Shown in pieces: positions 43,995 through 52,806 of a stretch of 64,000 bases of DNA. Location of the stretch: positions 62,001 to 126,000 of the forward strand of contig JAWLCA010000002.1 in assembly GCA_041687395.1 (NCBI GenBank), given 5' to 3'. This DNA comes from JAWLCA01 sp041687395. GTDB taxonomy: Bacteria > Pseudomonadota > Alphaproteobacteria > Rhodobacterales > Rhodobacteraceae. Both the position numbers and the translations under genes were made by a program. Numbering within the stretch: the stretch's first letter is position 1; the number at the start of each line of letters is the position of its first letter. The notes below the pieces were generated by a model, which was not told where the DNA came from, did not search any database, and saw only the letters and a list, made by a program, of their open reading frames with translations.

Positions 43995-44558
43995 ATGTCC
44001 GAAGATATCGAGATTGATCTGGACGATCTCAGCCGCCGGATGGACGGCGCGCTGGCCGCCTTGCGGACCGAATTCGCCAGTTTGCGCACCGGGCGGGCGT
44101 CGGCCTCGATGGTCGAGCCGGTGATGGTGGATGCCTACGGTTCGATGACGCCGATTAACCAGGTGGGAACGGTGAACGTGCCAGAACCCCGCATGGTGAC
44201 GATCAACGTCTGGGACCGCGCGCTGGTGAACAAGGTGGAAAAGGCAATCCGGGATTCGGGGCTGGGCATCAACCCGGTCGTCGACGGGCCGATCATCCGG
44301 CTGCCGATTCCCGAACTGAACGAGGAGCGTCGCCGCGAGCTGACCCGGGTGGCCGCGCAATATGCCGAGCACGCCCGCGTCGCGATCCGCAACGTGCGCC
44401 GGGACGGGATGGATCAACTGAAGAAGGCCAAGGCCGACGGCATGTCGGAAGACGACCAGAAGATCTGGTCCGACGAGGTGCAGGAACTGACCGACAAGGC
44501 GATCGCCGCCGTCGACAAGGCCCTGGAGACCAAGCAGCAGGAGATCATGCAGGTCTGA
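43995..44558 (+). CDS. frr: Ribosome recycling factor
   Basis: 187 residues, usual length. With EF-G it splits post-termination ribosomes. The signatures ALRTEFASLRTGRAS near residue 20 and EERRRELTRVAAQYAEHARVAIRNVRRD near residues 103-130 are those of RRF. The first residues are acidic (MSEDIEIDLDDL). It has GAAAGAAG upstream, lies between pyrH and uppS, and is very likely co-transcribed with both. Confidence 0.97.
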   Translation: MSEDIEIDLDDLSRRMDGALAALRTEFASLRTGRASASMVEPVMVDAYGSMTPINQVGTVNVPEPRMVTINVWDRALVNKVEKAIRDSGLGINPVVDGPIIRLPIPELNEERRRELTRVAAQYAEHARVAIRNVRRDGMDQLKKAKADGMSEDDQKIWSDEVQELTDKAIAAVDKALETKQQEIMQV

Positions 44559-44594
44559 GCGGGCCGGCAGGATCGTCAGAAAGGGCAGGACGCG

Positions 44595-45332
44595 TTGGCC
44601 GCCAAGGACACCAGAGGTGACAGGACCTCGCACTTGCCCGTTCACGTGGCCATCATCATGGACGGCAACGGGCGCTGGGCGCTGAACCGCGGCTGGCCGC
44701 GTCTGGTCGGGCATCGCCGCGGGGCGGAGCGCGTACGCCAGATCGTGAAGGCATGCCCCGATCTGGGTGTGCAATACCTGACGGTCTACGCCTTTTCGAC
44801 CGAGAACTGGAAGCGCTCCACCGAGGAGGTTCTCGGCCTGATGGGTCTTTTCCGGCGCTACATCGAGCGTGAAGCGGACGAACTGAACGCGCGCGGCGTG
44901 CGCGTCCGCTTCATCGGGGACCGTACCCCGCTCGATGCGCATCTGCGCCGCTTGATGGACGGGATCGAGGAACAGACCCGTCACAACGACCTGCTGCACC
45001 TGACCGTGGCGATCAATTACGGCGGCCGGAACGAGATTGCGCGGGCCGCGCGGGCGATGGCCGCCGCGGCGGTGCGCGGCGATATCTCCATCGACGAGGT
45101 GGACGAGGATCTGGTGGGCCGGTTCCTGGATACCGGCGACCTGCCCGACCCGGATCTGGTGATCCGCACCAGTGGCGAGACGCGCATATCCAACTATCTG
45201 CTCTGGCAGTCGGCCTATGCCGAGTATGAATTCACCCCGACGCTCTGGCCCGATTTCACCGCCCGCGAATTCGCCGACATCCTGCTCCGCTATGGTCTGC
45301 GCGAACGCCGCTACGGGGCCGTCAGCGCATGA
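44595..45332 (+). CDS. uppS: Undecaprenyl diphosphate synthase
   Basis: 245 residues from a TTG start behind AGGACG; no ATG lies before the catalytic motif HVAIIMDGNGRWA (Asp near residue 23). Other signatures are FSTENWKRS near residue 77 and RTSGETRISNYLLWQSAYAE near residue 197. It condenses isopentenyl diphosphate onto farnesyl diphosphate to make the C55 lipid carrier for cell-wall and glycan synthesis. The stop overlaps the cdsA start. Its supply of precursors depends on dxr two genes downstream. Confidence 0.95.
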   Translation: MAAKDTRGDRTSHLPVHVAIIMDGNGRWALNRGWPRLVGHRRGAERVRQIVKACPDLGVQYLTVYAFSTENWKRSTEEVLGLMGLFRRYIEREADELNARGVRVRFIGDRTPLDAHLRRLMDGIEEQTRHNDLLHLTVAINYGGRNEIARAARAMAAAAVRGDISIDEVDEDLVGRFLDTGDLPDPDLVIRTSGETRISNYLLWQSAYAEYEFTPTLWPDFTAREFADILLRYGLRERRYGAVSA

Positions 45333-46129
45333 CGTCCGGCGCCGGCCGGTTTCACGATCTGGTGCCACGCGTCCTGTCGGCGCTGGGCCTTGCGGTGATC
45401 GGTGGCGCGGCGATCTGGGCGGGCGGCTGGTGGTTTCTCCTCGCGATTACGATCTGCGTGGCGCTGATGGTCTGGGAACTGCACCAGATCCTGACTCCCG
45501 CGACGGAACGACGCTTCGGCGCCGTCCTCGCCGGGCTTGCGGGTGTTGGAGTGTTCCTGACCGGCGTTCTGCCCGCAGCCTACGTCCTGCCGGTGGCGCT
45601 GTTGCCCTCGATCTTCGCCTTGTGGTTGCTGCGGTCGGACCGGACCCAGTTTGCGGCATTCGCGGCCCTGATCGTGCTGGCCGGATTCGGCATGCAGCAC
45701 ATGCGGGTCGATTTCGGGGCGATCTGGCTGCTCTGGCTGCTGCTGGTCGTGATTGTCACCGATATTGGCGGCTATTTCGCCGGCCGCCTGATCGGCGGGC
45801 CGAAGTTCTGGCCCCGCGTCAGCCCGAAGAAGACGTGGTCGGGGACGATAGCCGGCTGGGTCGCCGCAGTCGCCGTCGGCGCGGTTTTCATGGCGATCAC
45901 CGGCGCCGGGCCGGAACTGCTGGCGCTTTCGGTTGCGCTCTCGATGGCCTCGCAACTGGGCGACATCTCGGAAAGCGCCCTCAAGCGTCGGGCCGGGGTC
46001 AAGGATTCGTCGAACCTGCTTCCCGGTCATGGCGGGCTTATGGACCGGTTCGACGGCATGCTGGGCGCGGCGGTCATGCTGCTTCTGGTGGAACGCGTGG
46101 TGGTCTTTCCTCCGGTCGTCGGGGGCTGA
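45329..46129 (+). CDS. cdsA: Phosphatidate cytidylyltransferase
   Basis: 266 residues with about eight hydrophobic segments. It makes CDP-diacylglycerol from phosphatidate and CTP at the inner membrane. The family signature is at the C-terminus: SQLGDISESALKRRAGVKDS, then LLPGHGGLMDRFDG, which carries the metal-binding Asp residues. It overlaps uppS by 4 bases and is 4 bases from dxr, so all are translated from one message. Confidence 0.94.
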   Translation: MTSGAGRFHDLVPRVLSALGLAVIGGAAIWAGGWWFLLAITICVALMVWELHQILTPATERRFGAVLAGLAGVGVFLTGVLPAAYVLPVALLPSIFALWLLRSDRTQFAAFAALIVLAGFGMQHMRVDFGAIWLLWLLLVVIVTDIGGYFAGRLIGGPKFWPRVSPKKTWSGTIAGWVAAVAVGAVFMAITGAGPELLALSVALSMASQLGDISESALKRRAGVKDSSNLLPGHGGLMDRFDGMLGAAVMLLLVERVVVFPPVVGG

Positions 46130-46133
46130 GACC

Positions 46134-47318
46134 ATGCGGCGGGTATCGGTTTTCGGGGCCACCGGCTCCATCGGTGAGAATACGATCGACCTGATCGCGC
46201 GGCAGGGCGGGGCAGAGGCCTTCGATGTGGTGGCCCTCAGCGGCGGCCGCAACGTGGCGCGGCTGGCCCAACAAGCCCGCACGCTGCGCGCCGGCATCGC
46301 GGTCACGGCCTTCCCGGACGCCTATGCCGACCTGAAGGAGGCGCTGGCCGGCAGCGGGGTCGAAGCCGCCGCCGGGTCCGAGGCGCTGGTCGAGGCCGCC
46401 GAGCGCCCCGCGGACTGGGTGATGTCCGCCATCGTCGGCGCCGCGGGCCTCGCGCCCGGTTTCAGCGCGCTGGCGCAGGGGGCGACGCTGGCACTGGCGA
46501 ACAAGGAAAGCCTGGTGACAGCGGGCCCCCTCCTGATGTCCGAGGCGCGCCGACACGGCGCCACGATCCTGCCCGTGGACAGCGAACATTCCGCCGTCTT
46601 CCAGGCGCTGGTGGGCGAGGATATCGGCGCGGTCGAACGCGTGATCATCACCGCCAGCGGCGGCCCGTTCCGCGACTGGCCGCGCGACCGCCTTGCCGCT
46701 GCCACGGCCGAACAGGCGGTCGCCCACCCGAACTGGGCAATGGGTCAGCGGATCTCCATCGACTCGGCCAGCCTGTTCAACAAGGCGCTGGAACTGATTG
46801 AGACGCGGGAGTATTTCGGTGTCGATCCGGCACTGATCGAGGTGCTGGTGCATCCCCAGTCCATCGTCCACGCGCTGGTGGGATTCAGCGACGGCGGCAT
46901 CATGGCGCATCTTGGCCCCGCCGACATGCGCCACGCCATCGGCTATGCACTGAACTGGCCCGCGCGACGCGAGACGCCGGTGGAGCGGCTGGACCTCGCA
47001 GCTCTAGGCCAGCTGACTTTCGAGGCCCCGGACCCCGACCGCTTCCCCGCGCTGCGTCTTGCGCGCGAGGTGATGGAGATCGGCGGCCTGTCGGGTGCGG
47101 CCTTCAACGCAGCCAAGGAGATCGCTCTGGACCATTTCATCGCCGGCAGCATCGGGTTTCTGGACATGGCCGCGGTGGTCGAAGACACGCTTGACCGGCT
47201 TTCGGCCGATGGTGGCCTCACAATCGCCCCATCCAGCCTTGATCAGGTCATGGCGATGGACCATCTGGCAAGGGCGACGGCCGCTTCGGTCGTGACGGCG
47301 CTTCAGGGCAAGGGATAG
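46134..47318 (+). CDS. dxr: 1-deoxy-D-xylulose-5-phosphate reductoisomerase
   Basis: 394 residues. It converts DXP to MEP with NADPH, the committed step of the non-mevalonate isoprenoid pathway. The NADPH motif FGATGSIGENTIDLI is at residues 7-21, ALANKESLVTAG near 120, the metal-site PVDSEHSAVFQ near 147, and the substrate-binding IDSASLFNKALELIE near 210. Sits between cdsA and rseP as in most alphaproteobacteria. Confidence 0.96.
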   Translation: MRRVSVFGATGSIGENTIDLIARQGGAEAFDVVALSGGRNVARLAQQARTLRAGIAVTAFPDAYADLKEALAGSGVEAAAGSEALVEAAERPADWVMSAIVGAAGLAPGFSALAQGATLALANKESLVTAGPLLMSEARRHGATILPVDSEHSAVFQALVGEDIGAVERVIITASGGPFRDWPRDRLAAATAEQAVAHPNWAMGQRISIDSASLFNKALELIETREYFGVDPALIEVLVHPQSIVHALVGFSDGGIMAHLGPADMRHAIGYALNWPARRETPVERLDLAALGQLTFEAPDPDRFPALRLAREVMEIGGLSGAAFNAAKEIALDHFIAGSIGFLDMAAVVEDTLDRLSADGGLTIAPSSLDQVMAMDHLARATAASVVTALQGKG

Positions 47319-47322
47319 CGTT

Positions 47323-48657
47323 TTGGATCTGATCGGACTGGTGCCGTCCTTCGGCGGCTTCATTTACACCATCCTCGCCTTTGTCGTGGCGCTGTCGATC
47401 ATCGTGGCCGTGCATGAATACGGCCATTACATCGTCGGCCGCTGGTCCGGCATCCATGCCGAGGTGTTCTCGCTCGGCTTCGGGCCGGTGATCTTTTCCC
47501 GCGTTGATCGTCACGGCACCCGCTGGCAGGTCGCCGCGCTGCCGCTGGGGGGCTACGTCAAGTTTCTGGGCGATGCCGACGCGGCCAGCGCCCGCGATGA
47601 TGGCACCTTGGCCGGTATGGACGAGAAGACGCGCCGGCACACGATGCACGGCGCGCCGCTCTGGGCACGCTCGGCGACGGTGGCGGCGGGGCCGGTCTTC
47701 AACTTCGTCCTGTCGATCCTGATCTTCTGCGGCGTCTTCATGGTGCAGGGCATCGCGACCGACACGCCCACGGTGGGCAAGCTGACGCCGCTGCCCGCCG
47801 AGGTGCAGGAACTGCGCGAAGGCGACCGGATCCTGGCCATCGACGGCCGCCCGACGCCCGACAACGCGGCACTCGTCACGGTGCTGGAGGATGTCGCGCC
47901 GGCACCGGTCGTGGGCTACAGCGTGCTGCGCGACGGGGCGGAGCGGGACGTGGCCGGCCCCTATCCCTTTCCCCCCGTCGTGGGCGGGGTGCAGCCGCAA
48001 AGCGCGGCCTTCGACGTGGATCTGAAGCCGGGCGATGTGGTGCTGTCGATTGACGGCCAGCCGGTCTATGCCTTCGAGGAATTGCGCCAGATCGTGGGCG
48101 AATCCGACGGACGGACGCTGCTGCTGACTGTTTGGCGCAATGGCGAAGTGTTCGACGTCGCGCTGGTGCCGCGGCGGATGGATATTCCGACGTCCGCGGG
48201 CGGGTTCGAGACTCGGTGGCTGATCGGCATCACCGGCGGCATGGCTTTCGAGCCGGAAACCCGCACGCCGGGGCCGATCGAGGCGATCGGGCGCGGGGCA
48301 GAGCAGACCTTCTTCGTCGCCCAGACCAGCCTGTCGGGACTTTATCACATCATCACCGGGGCGATCAGTTCGTGCAATCTGCGCGGGCCGATCGGGATTG
48401 CCGAAACCTCTGGCGCGGCCGCGTCGCAGGGGTGGATGGCGTTCATCTGGTTCATCGCGGTCCTGTCCACGGCGGTCGGGCTGCTGAACCTGTTTCCGAT
48501 CCCCGTGCTGGATGGCGGGCATCTTGTGTTCCACGCCTGGGAGGCAGTGACCGGAAAGCCGCCGAGTGACCGGGCGCTGCGAATCCTCATGGCCATCGGC
48601 CTCGCGCTGATCGGCACCCTGATGATCTTTGCCCTGAGCAACGACCTATTCTGCTAG
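47323..48657 (+). CDS. rseP: RseP-type site-2 metalloprotease
   Basis: 444 residues from a TTG start (AAGGGA upstream, 7-bp spacing). The zinc motif HEYGH is at residues 31-35, inside the first membrane segment, and the C-terminal LFPIPVLDGGH provides the third ligand. One or two PDZ domains occupy about residues 130-320 (GDRILAIDGRPT and GDVVLSIDGQPV). It cleaves anti-sigma factors and leftover signal peptides in the membrane. A palindrome-bearing element starts 9 bases after its stop. Confidence 0.95.
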   Translation: MDLIGLVPSFGGFIYTILAFVVALSIIVAVHEYGHYIVGRWSGIHAEVFSLGFGPVIFSRVDRHGTRWQVAALPLGGYVKFLGDADAASARDDGTLAGMDEKTRRHTMHGAPLWARSATVAAGPVFNFVLSILIFCGVFMVQGIATDTPTVGKLTPLPAEVQELREGDRILAIDGRPTPDNAALVTVLEDVAPAPVVGYSVLRDGAERDVAGPYPFPPVVGGVQPQSAAFDVDLKPGDVVLSIDGQPVYAFEELRQIVGESDGRTLLLTVWRNGEVFDVALVPRRMDIPTSAGGFETRWLIGITGGMAFEPETRTPGPIEAIGRGAEQTFFVAQTSLSGLYHIITGAISSCNLRGPIGIAETSGAAASQGWMAFIWFIAVLSTAVGLLNLFPIPVLDGGHLVFHAWEAVTGKPPSDRALRILMAIGLALIGTLMIFALSNDLFC

Positions 48658-48665
48658 GCTTGGGG

Positions 48666-48730
48666 TTTGTCCACGCGTGGACAAATCGGCAAGTCATTGA
48701 AAACGCCGCGTTTCGTGATTCTTGTTAACC
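48666..48730 (-). repeat. Extragenic GGTTAA...CACGCGTG element, copy 2
   Basis: Reads on the minus strand: GGTTAACAAG at 48730, TCAATGACTTG at 48700-48690, then the 20-bp palindrome TTTGTCCACG/CGTGGACAAA at 48666-48685. The palindrome begins 9 bases after the rseP stop. Head-to-head with copy 3: the GGTTAA ends face each other with 53 bases between. Confidence 0.75.
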
Positions 48731-48783
48731 TGGACGCAACCTTTCGCCACCGCAGCTGCGGGCGCGTGAGCAGGTTGATATCA

Positions 48784-48847
48784 GGTTAATGAAGAACAGA
48801 GTTATATTTAAAATCAATATCTTGCGAATCTGCTCACGCGTGAGCAG
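48784..48847 (+). repeat. Extragenic GGTTAA...CACGCGTG element, copy 3
   Basis: GGTTAA at 48784, TCAATATCTTG at 48814-48824, and the 18-bp palindrome CTGCTCACG/CGTGAGCAG at 48830-48847. A direct copy of its right arm, CGCGTGAGCAGG, also lies at 48763-48774. The interior is strongly AT-rich (TTATATTTAAAATCAATATC). The rest of 48658-48937 has no gene. Confidence 0.75.
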
Positions 48848-48937
48848 GCCGGTCTGGCCCGATTTCGCCCGCCTTGTGCCCATTCGCCGCCACAATCCGG
48901 CGGCAGGAACGGACGTGACCGAGAACAGGAGCACGCC

Positions 48938-49075
48938 ATGTCCCGCCTGATCGCCGCAGACCACGGCCCCGCGCTGGTGGTGAAGCTTGGAATTCAACGC
49001 CTCGTGCCGCTTGGTTTCGTGCTGCTGGCGCTGGTGCTGTCGGCGGCCCTTGTGCAGGCTGTTTCCGGCATGTGA
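48938..49075 (+). CDS. 45-residue single-membrane-segment protein
   Basis: ATG at 48938 with AGGAG at a 6-7 base spacing. The product is 45 residues: a polar start (MSRLIAADHGPALVVK) and a C-terminal membrane segment (PLGFVLLALVLSAALVQAV). It is not recognised. It sits alone between rseP and bamA and is followed by the bamA promoter. A good ribosome-binding site and clean hydrophobic segment argue that it is translated. Confidence 0.55.
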   Translation: MSRLIAADHGPALVVKLGIQRLVPLGFVLLALVLSAALVQAVSGM

Positions 49076-49103
49076 CAGCCGCGTCGGATCGTGCGTCCGG
49101 CTT

Positions 49104-49131
49104 TTGACAAGCCCCCCCATTCCGGCTAGTC
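49104..49131 (+). promoter_or_regulatory. Candidate promoter of bamA
   Basis: TTGACA (49104-49109) and TAGTCA (49126-49131) with a 16-base spacer, 17 bases before the bamA start. It implies that bamA and the lipid A genes can be transcribed apart from the upstream cluster. Confidence 0.4.
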
Positions 49132-49148
49132 AGATCCTCAAAGAAGAA

Positions 49149-51512
49149 ATGGCGGGATGGGACGGTCCGATGCAGCAAAAGATCACGCGTCAGGCGGGGA
49201 AGTCGGTGGCGCGTCTTCTGGGCCGGGGCACGGCGACGGCGCTGGTCGGCCTGTCGCTTCTGGCGGTGGTGGCACCGGCCCCGACGATCGCGCAAAGCTT
49301 CACGATCAGCCAGGTGGTAGTCGAGGGCAACGAGCGCGTCGATGCGGCCAATATCGCGGCCTTCGCGGCACTTCCCGCGGGGCAGGCCGTCACGGCTGGC
49401 GAGTTGAACGCCGCTGCCCAGCGTATCCGCGCCTCGGGTCTGTTCGAATCTGTCGAGGTGATCCCTCAGGGCAACCGGCTGGTCATCCGCGTGGTCGAGT
49501 ATCCCATCGTCAACGTCATCAACTTCGAGGGTAACGCCCGCCTTGAGGACGAGGCGCTGTCGGCCGTGATCGAATCGCAATCGCGCCGGGTCTATTCGCC
49601 GACGCAGGCCGAGGCTGACGCGCGTGCGATCACCGATGCCTATGTCCAGTCGGGGCGGACCGCGGCCACGGTCACCCCGCGGATCATCCGCCGCGCCGAC
49701 AATCGCGTCGATCTGGTGTTCGAGATCCGCGAAGGCCGCGTGGTCGAGATCGAGCGGCTGAACTTCGTCGGAAACCGCGCATTTTCCGACCGCCGCCTGC
49801 GCGGCGTGCTGGAAACCAAGCAGGCGGGGCTTCTGCGCCTGTTCATCCAGAGCGACACCTTCGTTGCCGACCGGATCGAATTCGACAAGCAGCTGCTGCG
49901 CGACTTCTATTCCTCGCGCGGTTACATCGACTTTCAGGTGCTGTCGGCCACGTCGGAACTTGCGCGCGAGCGCGATGCGTTCTTCGTCACCTTCTCGGTG
50001 CGTGAGGGGCAGCAGTTCCGCTTCGGCAACCTCTCCGTCGTGTCCGAAATCGAGGGGTTGGACCCGGCCGAGTTCGAACCGCTGATCCGGGCGCGCCGAG
50101 GGAATGTCTATTCGCCCAACGCGCTTGATGCGGCCATCTCGCGGATGGAAAGCCAAGCTGCGCGCAAGGGCCTGACCTTCGTTCGTGCCGAGCCGCGGAT
50201 CAGCCGCAATGATCGCGACCAGACACTGGACATCGAGTTCGCGCTGGTGCGCGGCGAGCGCATCTTTGTCGAGCGGATCGACATCGAGGGCAACACGACT
50301 ACGCTGGATGAGGTGATCCGGCGCCAGTTCCGCACTGTCGAAGGCGACCCGTTCAACCCGCGCGAGATTCGGCAGGCTGCAGAGCGCATCCGCGCGCTGG
50401 AATTCTTCTCGGAAGTGGACGTGGATGCGCGGCAGGGCAGCTCCGGCGATCAGGTGATCGTGGATGTGAACGTCGAGGAGCAGCTGACCGGGTCGCTCGG
50501 CTTCGGGGTGAGCTACGGCGTCTCTGACGGGGTCGGGCTTTCCGTGAATTTCCAAGAGGCGAATTTCCTAGGCCGCGGCCAGTTCCTGGGTTTCAGCCTG
50601 GATACGACGGAGGACAACGCAAGCTCGCGCATTCGTTTCGTGGAGCCGGCGTTCCTGGGCCGGGATGTCGCCTTCAGCTTCGACATCTTCTACAACCAAA
50701 GCGACGGCGGCTTCGTGCCCTATTCGACCCGCAGCGTCGGATTTCGCACAGGGTTGGAGTTTCCGGTCTCGGAACGTGGGCGTCTTGGCGTGAACTACGC
50801 CCTGACGAAAGACACGATGCGTCAGTTCGAGGTCGGGGCGTCGGACATTCTGCGGCTGGAAGTGGAACAAGGTGGGCTGTGGTCGAGCGGGGCGGGCCTG
50901 TCCTACGATTGGGACAGCCGCCGCAACGGCATCGAGGAAGACACCTTCTATCTTCTGCGGTTGAGCGCCGATGTCACGGGCTTGGGCGGCGACACGAAGT
51001 TCCTGGAAGCGACTGGTCTGGCGGTGGCGGAAACGCGGGTCTTGAGCGATGACGTGATATTGCGCGCGGAAGTGGAGGCTGGAGCGATAGGTGCCTTCTC
51101 GGGCGACGATCCCCGGGCCATTGACCGGTTCACCCTGAACGGGCGGATGCGCGGGTTCGAACCCTATGGCGTCGGCCCCCGCGATTTGATCACCGACGAT
51201 GCCTTGGGCGGCAGCTACTTTGCCGTAGCGCGCTTCGAGTCGGAATTCCCCATCGGCCTGCCCGAGGAATACGGAATTACCGGGGGGGCCTTTGTCGACG
51301 TTGGCACCCTTTGGGGGCTGTCGAACACGAACGGTGGGCCGACCGGCACCGATCCGGTGGACGACAGTGCCAACCTGCGCGCCGTGGCCGGTGTGTCGGT
51401 GTTCTGGGACACGCCCATCGGGCCGCTGCGGTTCAACTTCTCGAGCCCGTTGCGCAAGGAAGACTACGACAAGAAACAGTCATTCGACCTGACGATCTCT
51501 ACTCGGTTCTGA
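49149..51512 (+). CDS. bamA: Outer membrane protein assembly factor BamA
   Basis: 787 residues from ATG at 49149 (an in-frame ATG at 49170 is also possible). Signal peptide up to about APAPTIAQS. Five POTRA repeats cover about residues 50-400, each with the pattern VVVEGNERVD, VINFEGNARL, LNFVGNRAF, and IDIEGNTTT. The C-terminal half is the Omp85 beta-barrel, ending in Phe (LTISTRF) as barrels do. It inserts outer membrane proteins with BamD and partners. The stop overlaps the skp-type gene start. Confidence 0.96.
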   Translation: MAGWDGPMQQKITRQAGKSVARLLGRGTATALVGLSLLAVVAPAPTIAQSFTISQVVVEGNERVDAANIAAFAALPAGQAVTAGELNAAAQRIRASGLFESVEVIPQGNRLVIRVVEYPIVNVINFEGNARLEDEALSAVIESQSRRVYSPTQAEADARAITDAYVQSGRTAATVTPRIIRRADNRVDLVFEIREGRVVEIERLNFVGNRAFSDRRLRGVLETKQAGLLRLFIQSDTFVADRIEFDKQLLRDFYSSRGYIDFQVLSATSELARERDAFFVTFSVREGQQFRFGNLSVVSEIEGLDPAEFEPLIRARRGNVYSPNALDAAISRMESQAARKGLTFVRAEPRISRNDRDQTLDIEFALVRGERIFVERIDIEGNTTTLDEVIRRQFRTVEGDPFNPREIRQAAERIRALEFFSEVDVDARQGSSGDQVIVDVNVEEQLTGSLGFGVSYGVSDGVGLSVNFQEANFLGRGQFLGFSLDTTEDNASSRIRFVEPAFLGRDVAFSFDIFYNQSDGGFVPYSTRSVGFRTGLEFPVSERGRLGVNYALTKDTMRQFEVGASDILRLEVEQGGLWSSGAGLSYDWDSRRNGIEEDTFYLLRLSADVTGLGGDTKFLEATGLAVAETRVLSDDVILRAEVEAGAIGAFSGDDPRAIDRFTLNGRMRGFEPYGVGPRDLITDDALGGSYFAVARFESEFPIGLPEEYGITGGAFVDVGTLWGLSNTNGGPTGTDPVDDSANLRAVAGVSVFWDTPIGPLRFNFSSPLRKEDYDKKQSFDLTISTRF

Positions 51513-52165
51513 TGACGGCGCGGGCCGCGCTGCTGGTTCTTCTGGGGGCACTGGCCTTTCCTGTCGCCGCCCTGGCGCAGGGGGGCGGCGCGACGCTGGA
51601 TGTGCCGTTGGCGACGGGGGTGCCCGTCGGGTCGCCCGGAACGCGGGTGCTGATCATCGATCAGGATCGGGTCGTGCTGTCGTCGGCCTTTGGCCAACGG
51701 GTCCGCCGCGAGGTGGAGGCGGAATTCGTCGCGCTGACCGAAGAGAACCGGCGGATCGAGGCGGACCTGATCGAAGAAGAGCGCCGCCTGACAGAGCAGC
51801 GCGCGACCATGCCGCCCGAGGAGTTCCGCGAGTTGGCGGATGCCTTCGATGCACGCGTGGTCACCATCCGAGCCGAACAGGACGCCAAGACGCGCGCCCT
51901 GTCGCAGCGCGAGGACGAGGCCTTTGCGCGGCTGCTGATCGCGGCGCAGCCCGTCTTCGAGGCGCTTCTGGCCGAATATGGCGCCGAGCTGATCCTGGAT
52001 CGACGGGTCGTATTCTTCGCCTCAGGGCGCGTCGACATCACCGACGAGGCGATCGAGCGGATCAACGCCTTTCTGGGCGAGGACGTGCCGGAGCTGGACG
52101 ACTTGCCAAAAGACGCCGACAGTCCCGGCGTGCCCGCGGGCGAGGAACTGCCGGACGGCCGTTGA
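51512..52165 (+). CDS. OmpH/Skp family periplasmic chaperone
   Basis: 217 residues. Signal peptide ends near PVAALA-Q. The core (about residues 40-170) has VLIIDQDRVVLSSAFGQRV and a long coiled coil EFVALTEENRRIEADLIEEERRLTEQRA, the arms of Skp. The acidic, Pro-rich tail after residue 190 is longer than in E. coli Skp. It binds unfolded outer membrane proteins in the periplasm. Overlaps bamA by 1 base; the 155-base gap to fabZ carries a short GCACCC/GGGTGC hairpin (52262-52277). Confidence 0.9.
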   Translation: MTARAALLVLLGALAFPVAALAQGGGATLDVPLATGVPVGSPGTRVLIIDQDRVVLSSAFGQRVRREVEAEFVALTEENRRIEADLIEEERRLTEQRATMPPEEFRELADAFDARVVTIRAEQDAKTRALSQREDEAFARLLIAAQPVFEALLAEYGAELILDRRVVFFASGRVDITDEAIERINAFLGEDVPELDDLPKDADSPGVPAGEELPDGR

Positions 52166-52320
52166 CGGTGCGACGCGCTTGCTTGCGCGGGTGGGGGCGA
52201 GTTGCTAGGGAAACCCGGCCGCGCACGGGGATTTGCGGGTCGTCGTGCCACTGCTGTTGCTGCACCCGGCAGGGTGCGTTCTGTCCGGTCTGCCGCGCGA
52301 CCGGAAAAGGGGAGAGTGCG

Positions 52321-52806
52321 ATGACCGAAGCAGCCGCCAACCAGACCGCCGTGGTCGATCAGGCTGATATCCACCTGATCCAGCGGATTCTGCCGCATCG
52401 GTATCCGTTCCTTCTGGTCGATCGGGTTCAGGCGGTCGAGTTGGGAAAATCGGCGGTCGGAATCAAGAATGTCACCTTCAACGAGCCGCATTTCCAGGGC
52501 CATTTCCCCGGCGCACCGATCATGCCCGGGGTGACCATCATCGAGGCGATGGCGCAGACGGCGGCGGTTCTGGTCGGTCTGACGCTCGATCTGGTGGACA
52601 AGAACCCGCTTGTCTATTTCATGAACATCGATGGCGGCAAGTTCCGCCGCAAGGTGGTGCCGGGCGACGTGCTGGAACTGCATGTCACTGTAAAGCGCGG
52701 TGGCGCGCGTGTGTGGAAGTTCCACGGCCGCGCGATGGTCGGTGACGAGATGGCCGCAGAGGCTGAATTCTCGGCGATGATCGACCTGTCGCGGGGCACT
52801 GCATGA
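52321..52806 (+). CDS. fabZ: 3-hydroxyacyl-ACP dehydratase FabZ
   Basis: 161 residues from ATG at 52321 (AGGGGAGAG upstream). Hot-dog fold; the catalytic His and Glu are in HFPGAPIMPGVTIIEAMAQ (His near residue 62, Glu near 76). It dehydrates 3-hydroxyacyl-ACP in fatty acid synthesis; its substrate pool competes with lipid A synthesis by LpxA next door. It overlaps lpxA by 4 bases. Confidence 0.97.
   Translation: MTEAAANQTAVVDQADIHLIQRILPHRYPFLLVDRVQAVELGKSAVGIKNVTFNEPHFQGHFPGAPIMPGVTIIEAMAQTAAVLVGLTLDLVDKNPLVYFMNIDGGKFRRKVVPGDVLELHVTVKRGGARVWKFHGRAMVGDEMAAEAEFSAMIDLSRGTA

Noticed and set aside
42993..45368. Very long minus-strand open frame running on from miaA opposite pyrH, frr and uppS
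   Set aside because: It is antisense to three unmistakable housekeeping genes; GC-rich codon third positions keep the opposite frame open.
51850..51865. CACGCGTG inside the Skp-type gene as a fourth copy of the element
   Set aside because: The flanks are not palindromic and no GGTTAA or TCARTnnCTTG lies at the required distance; it is coding sequence.
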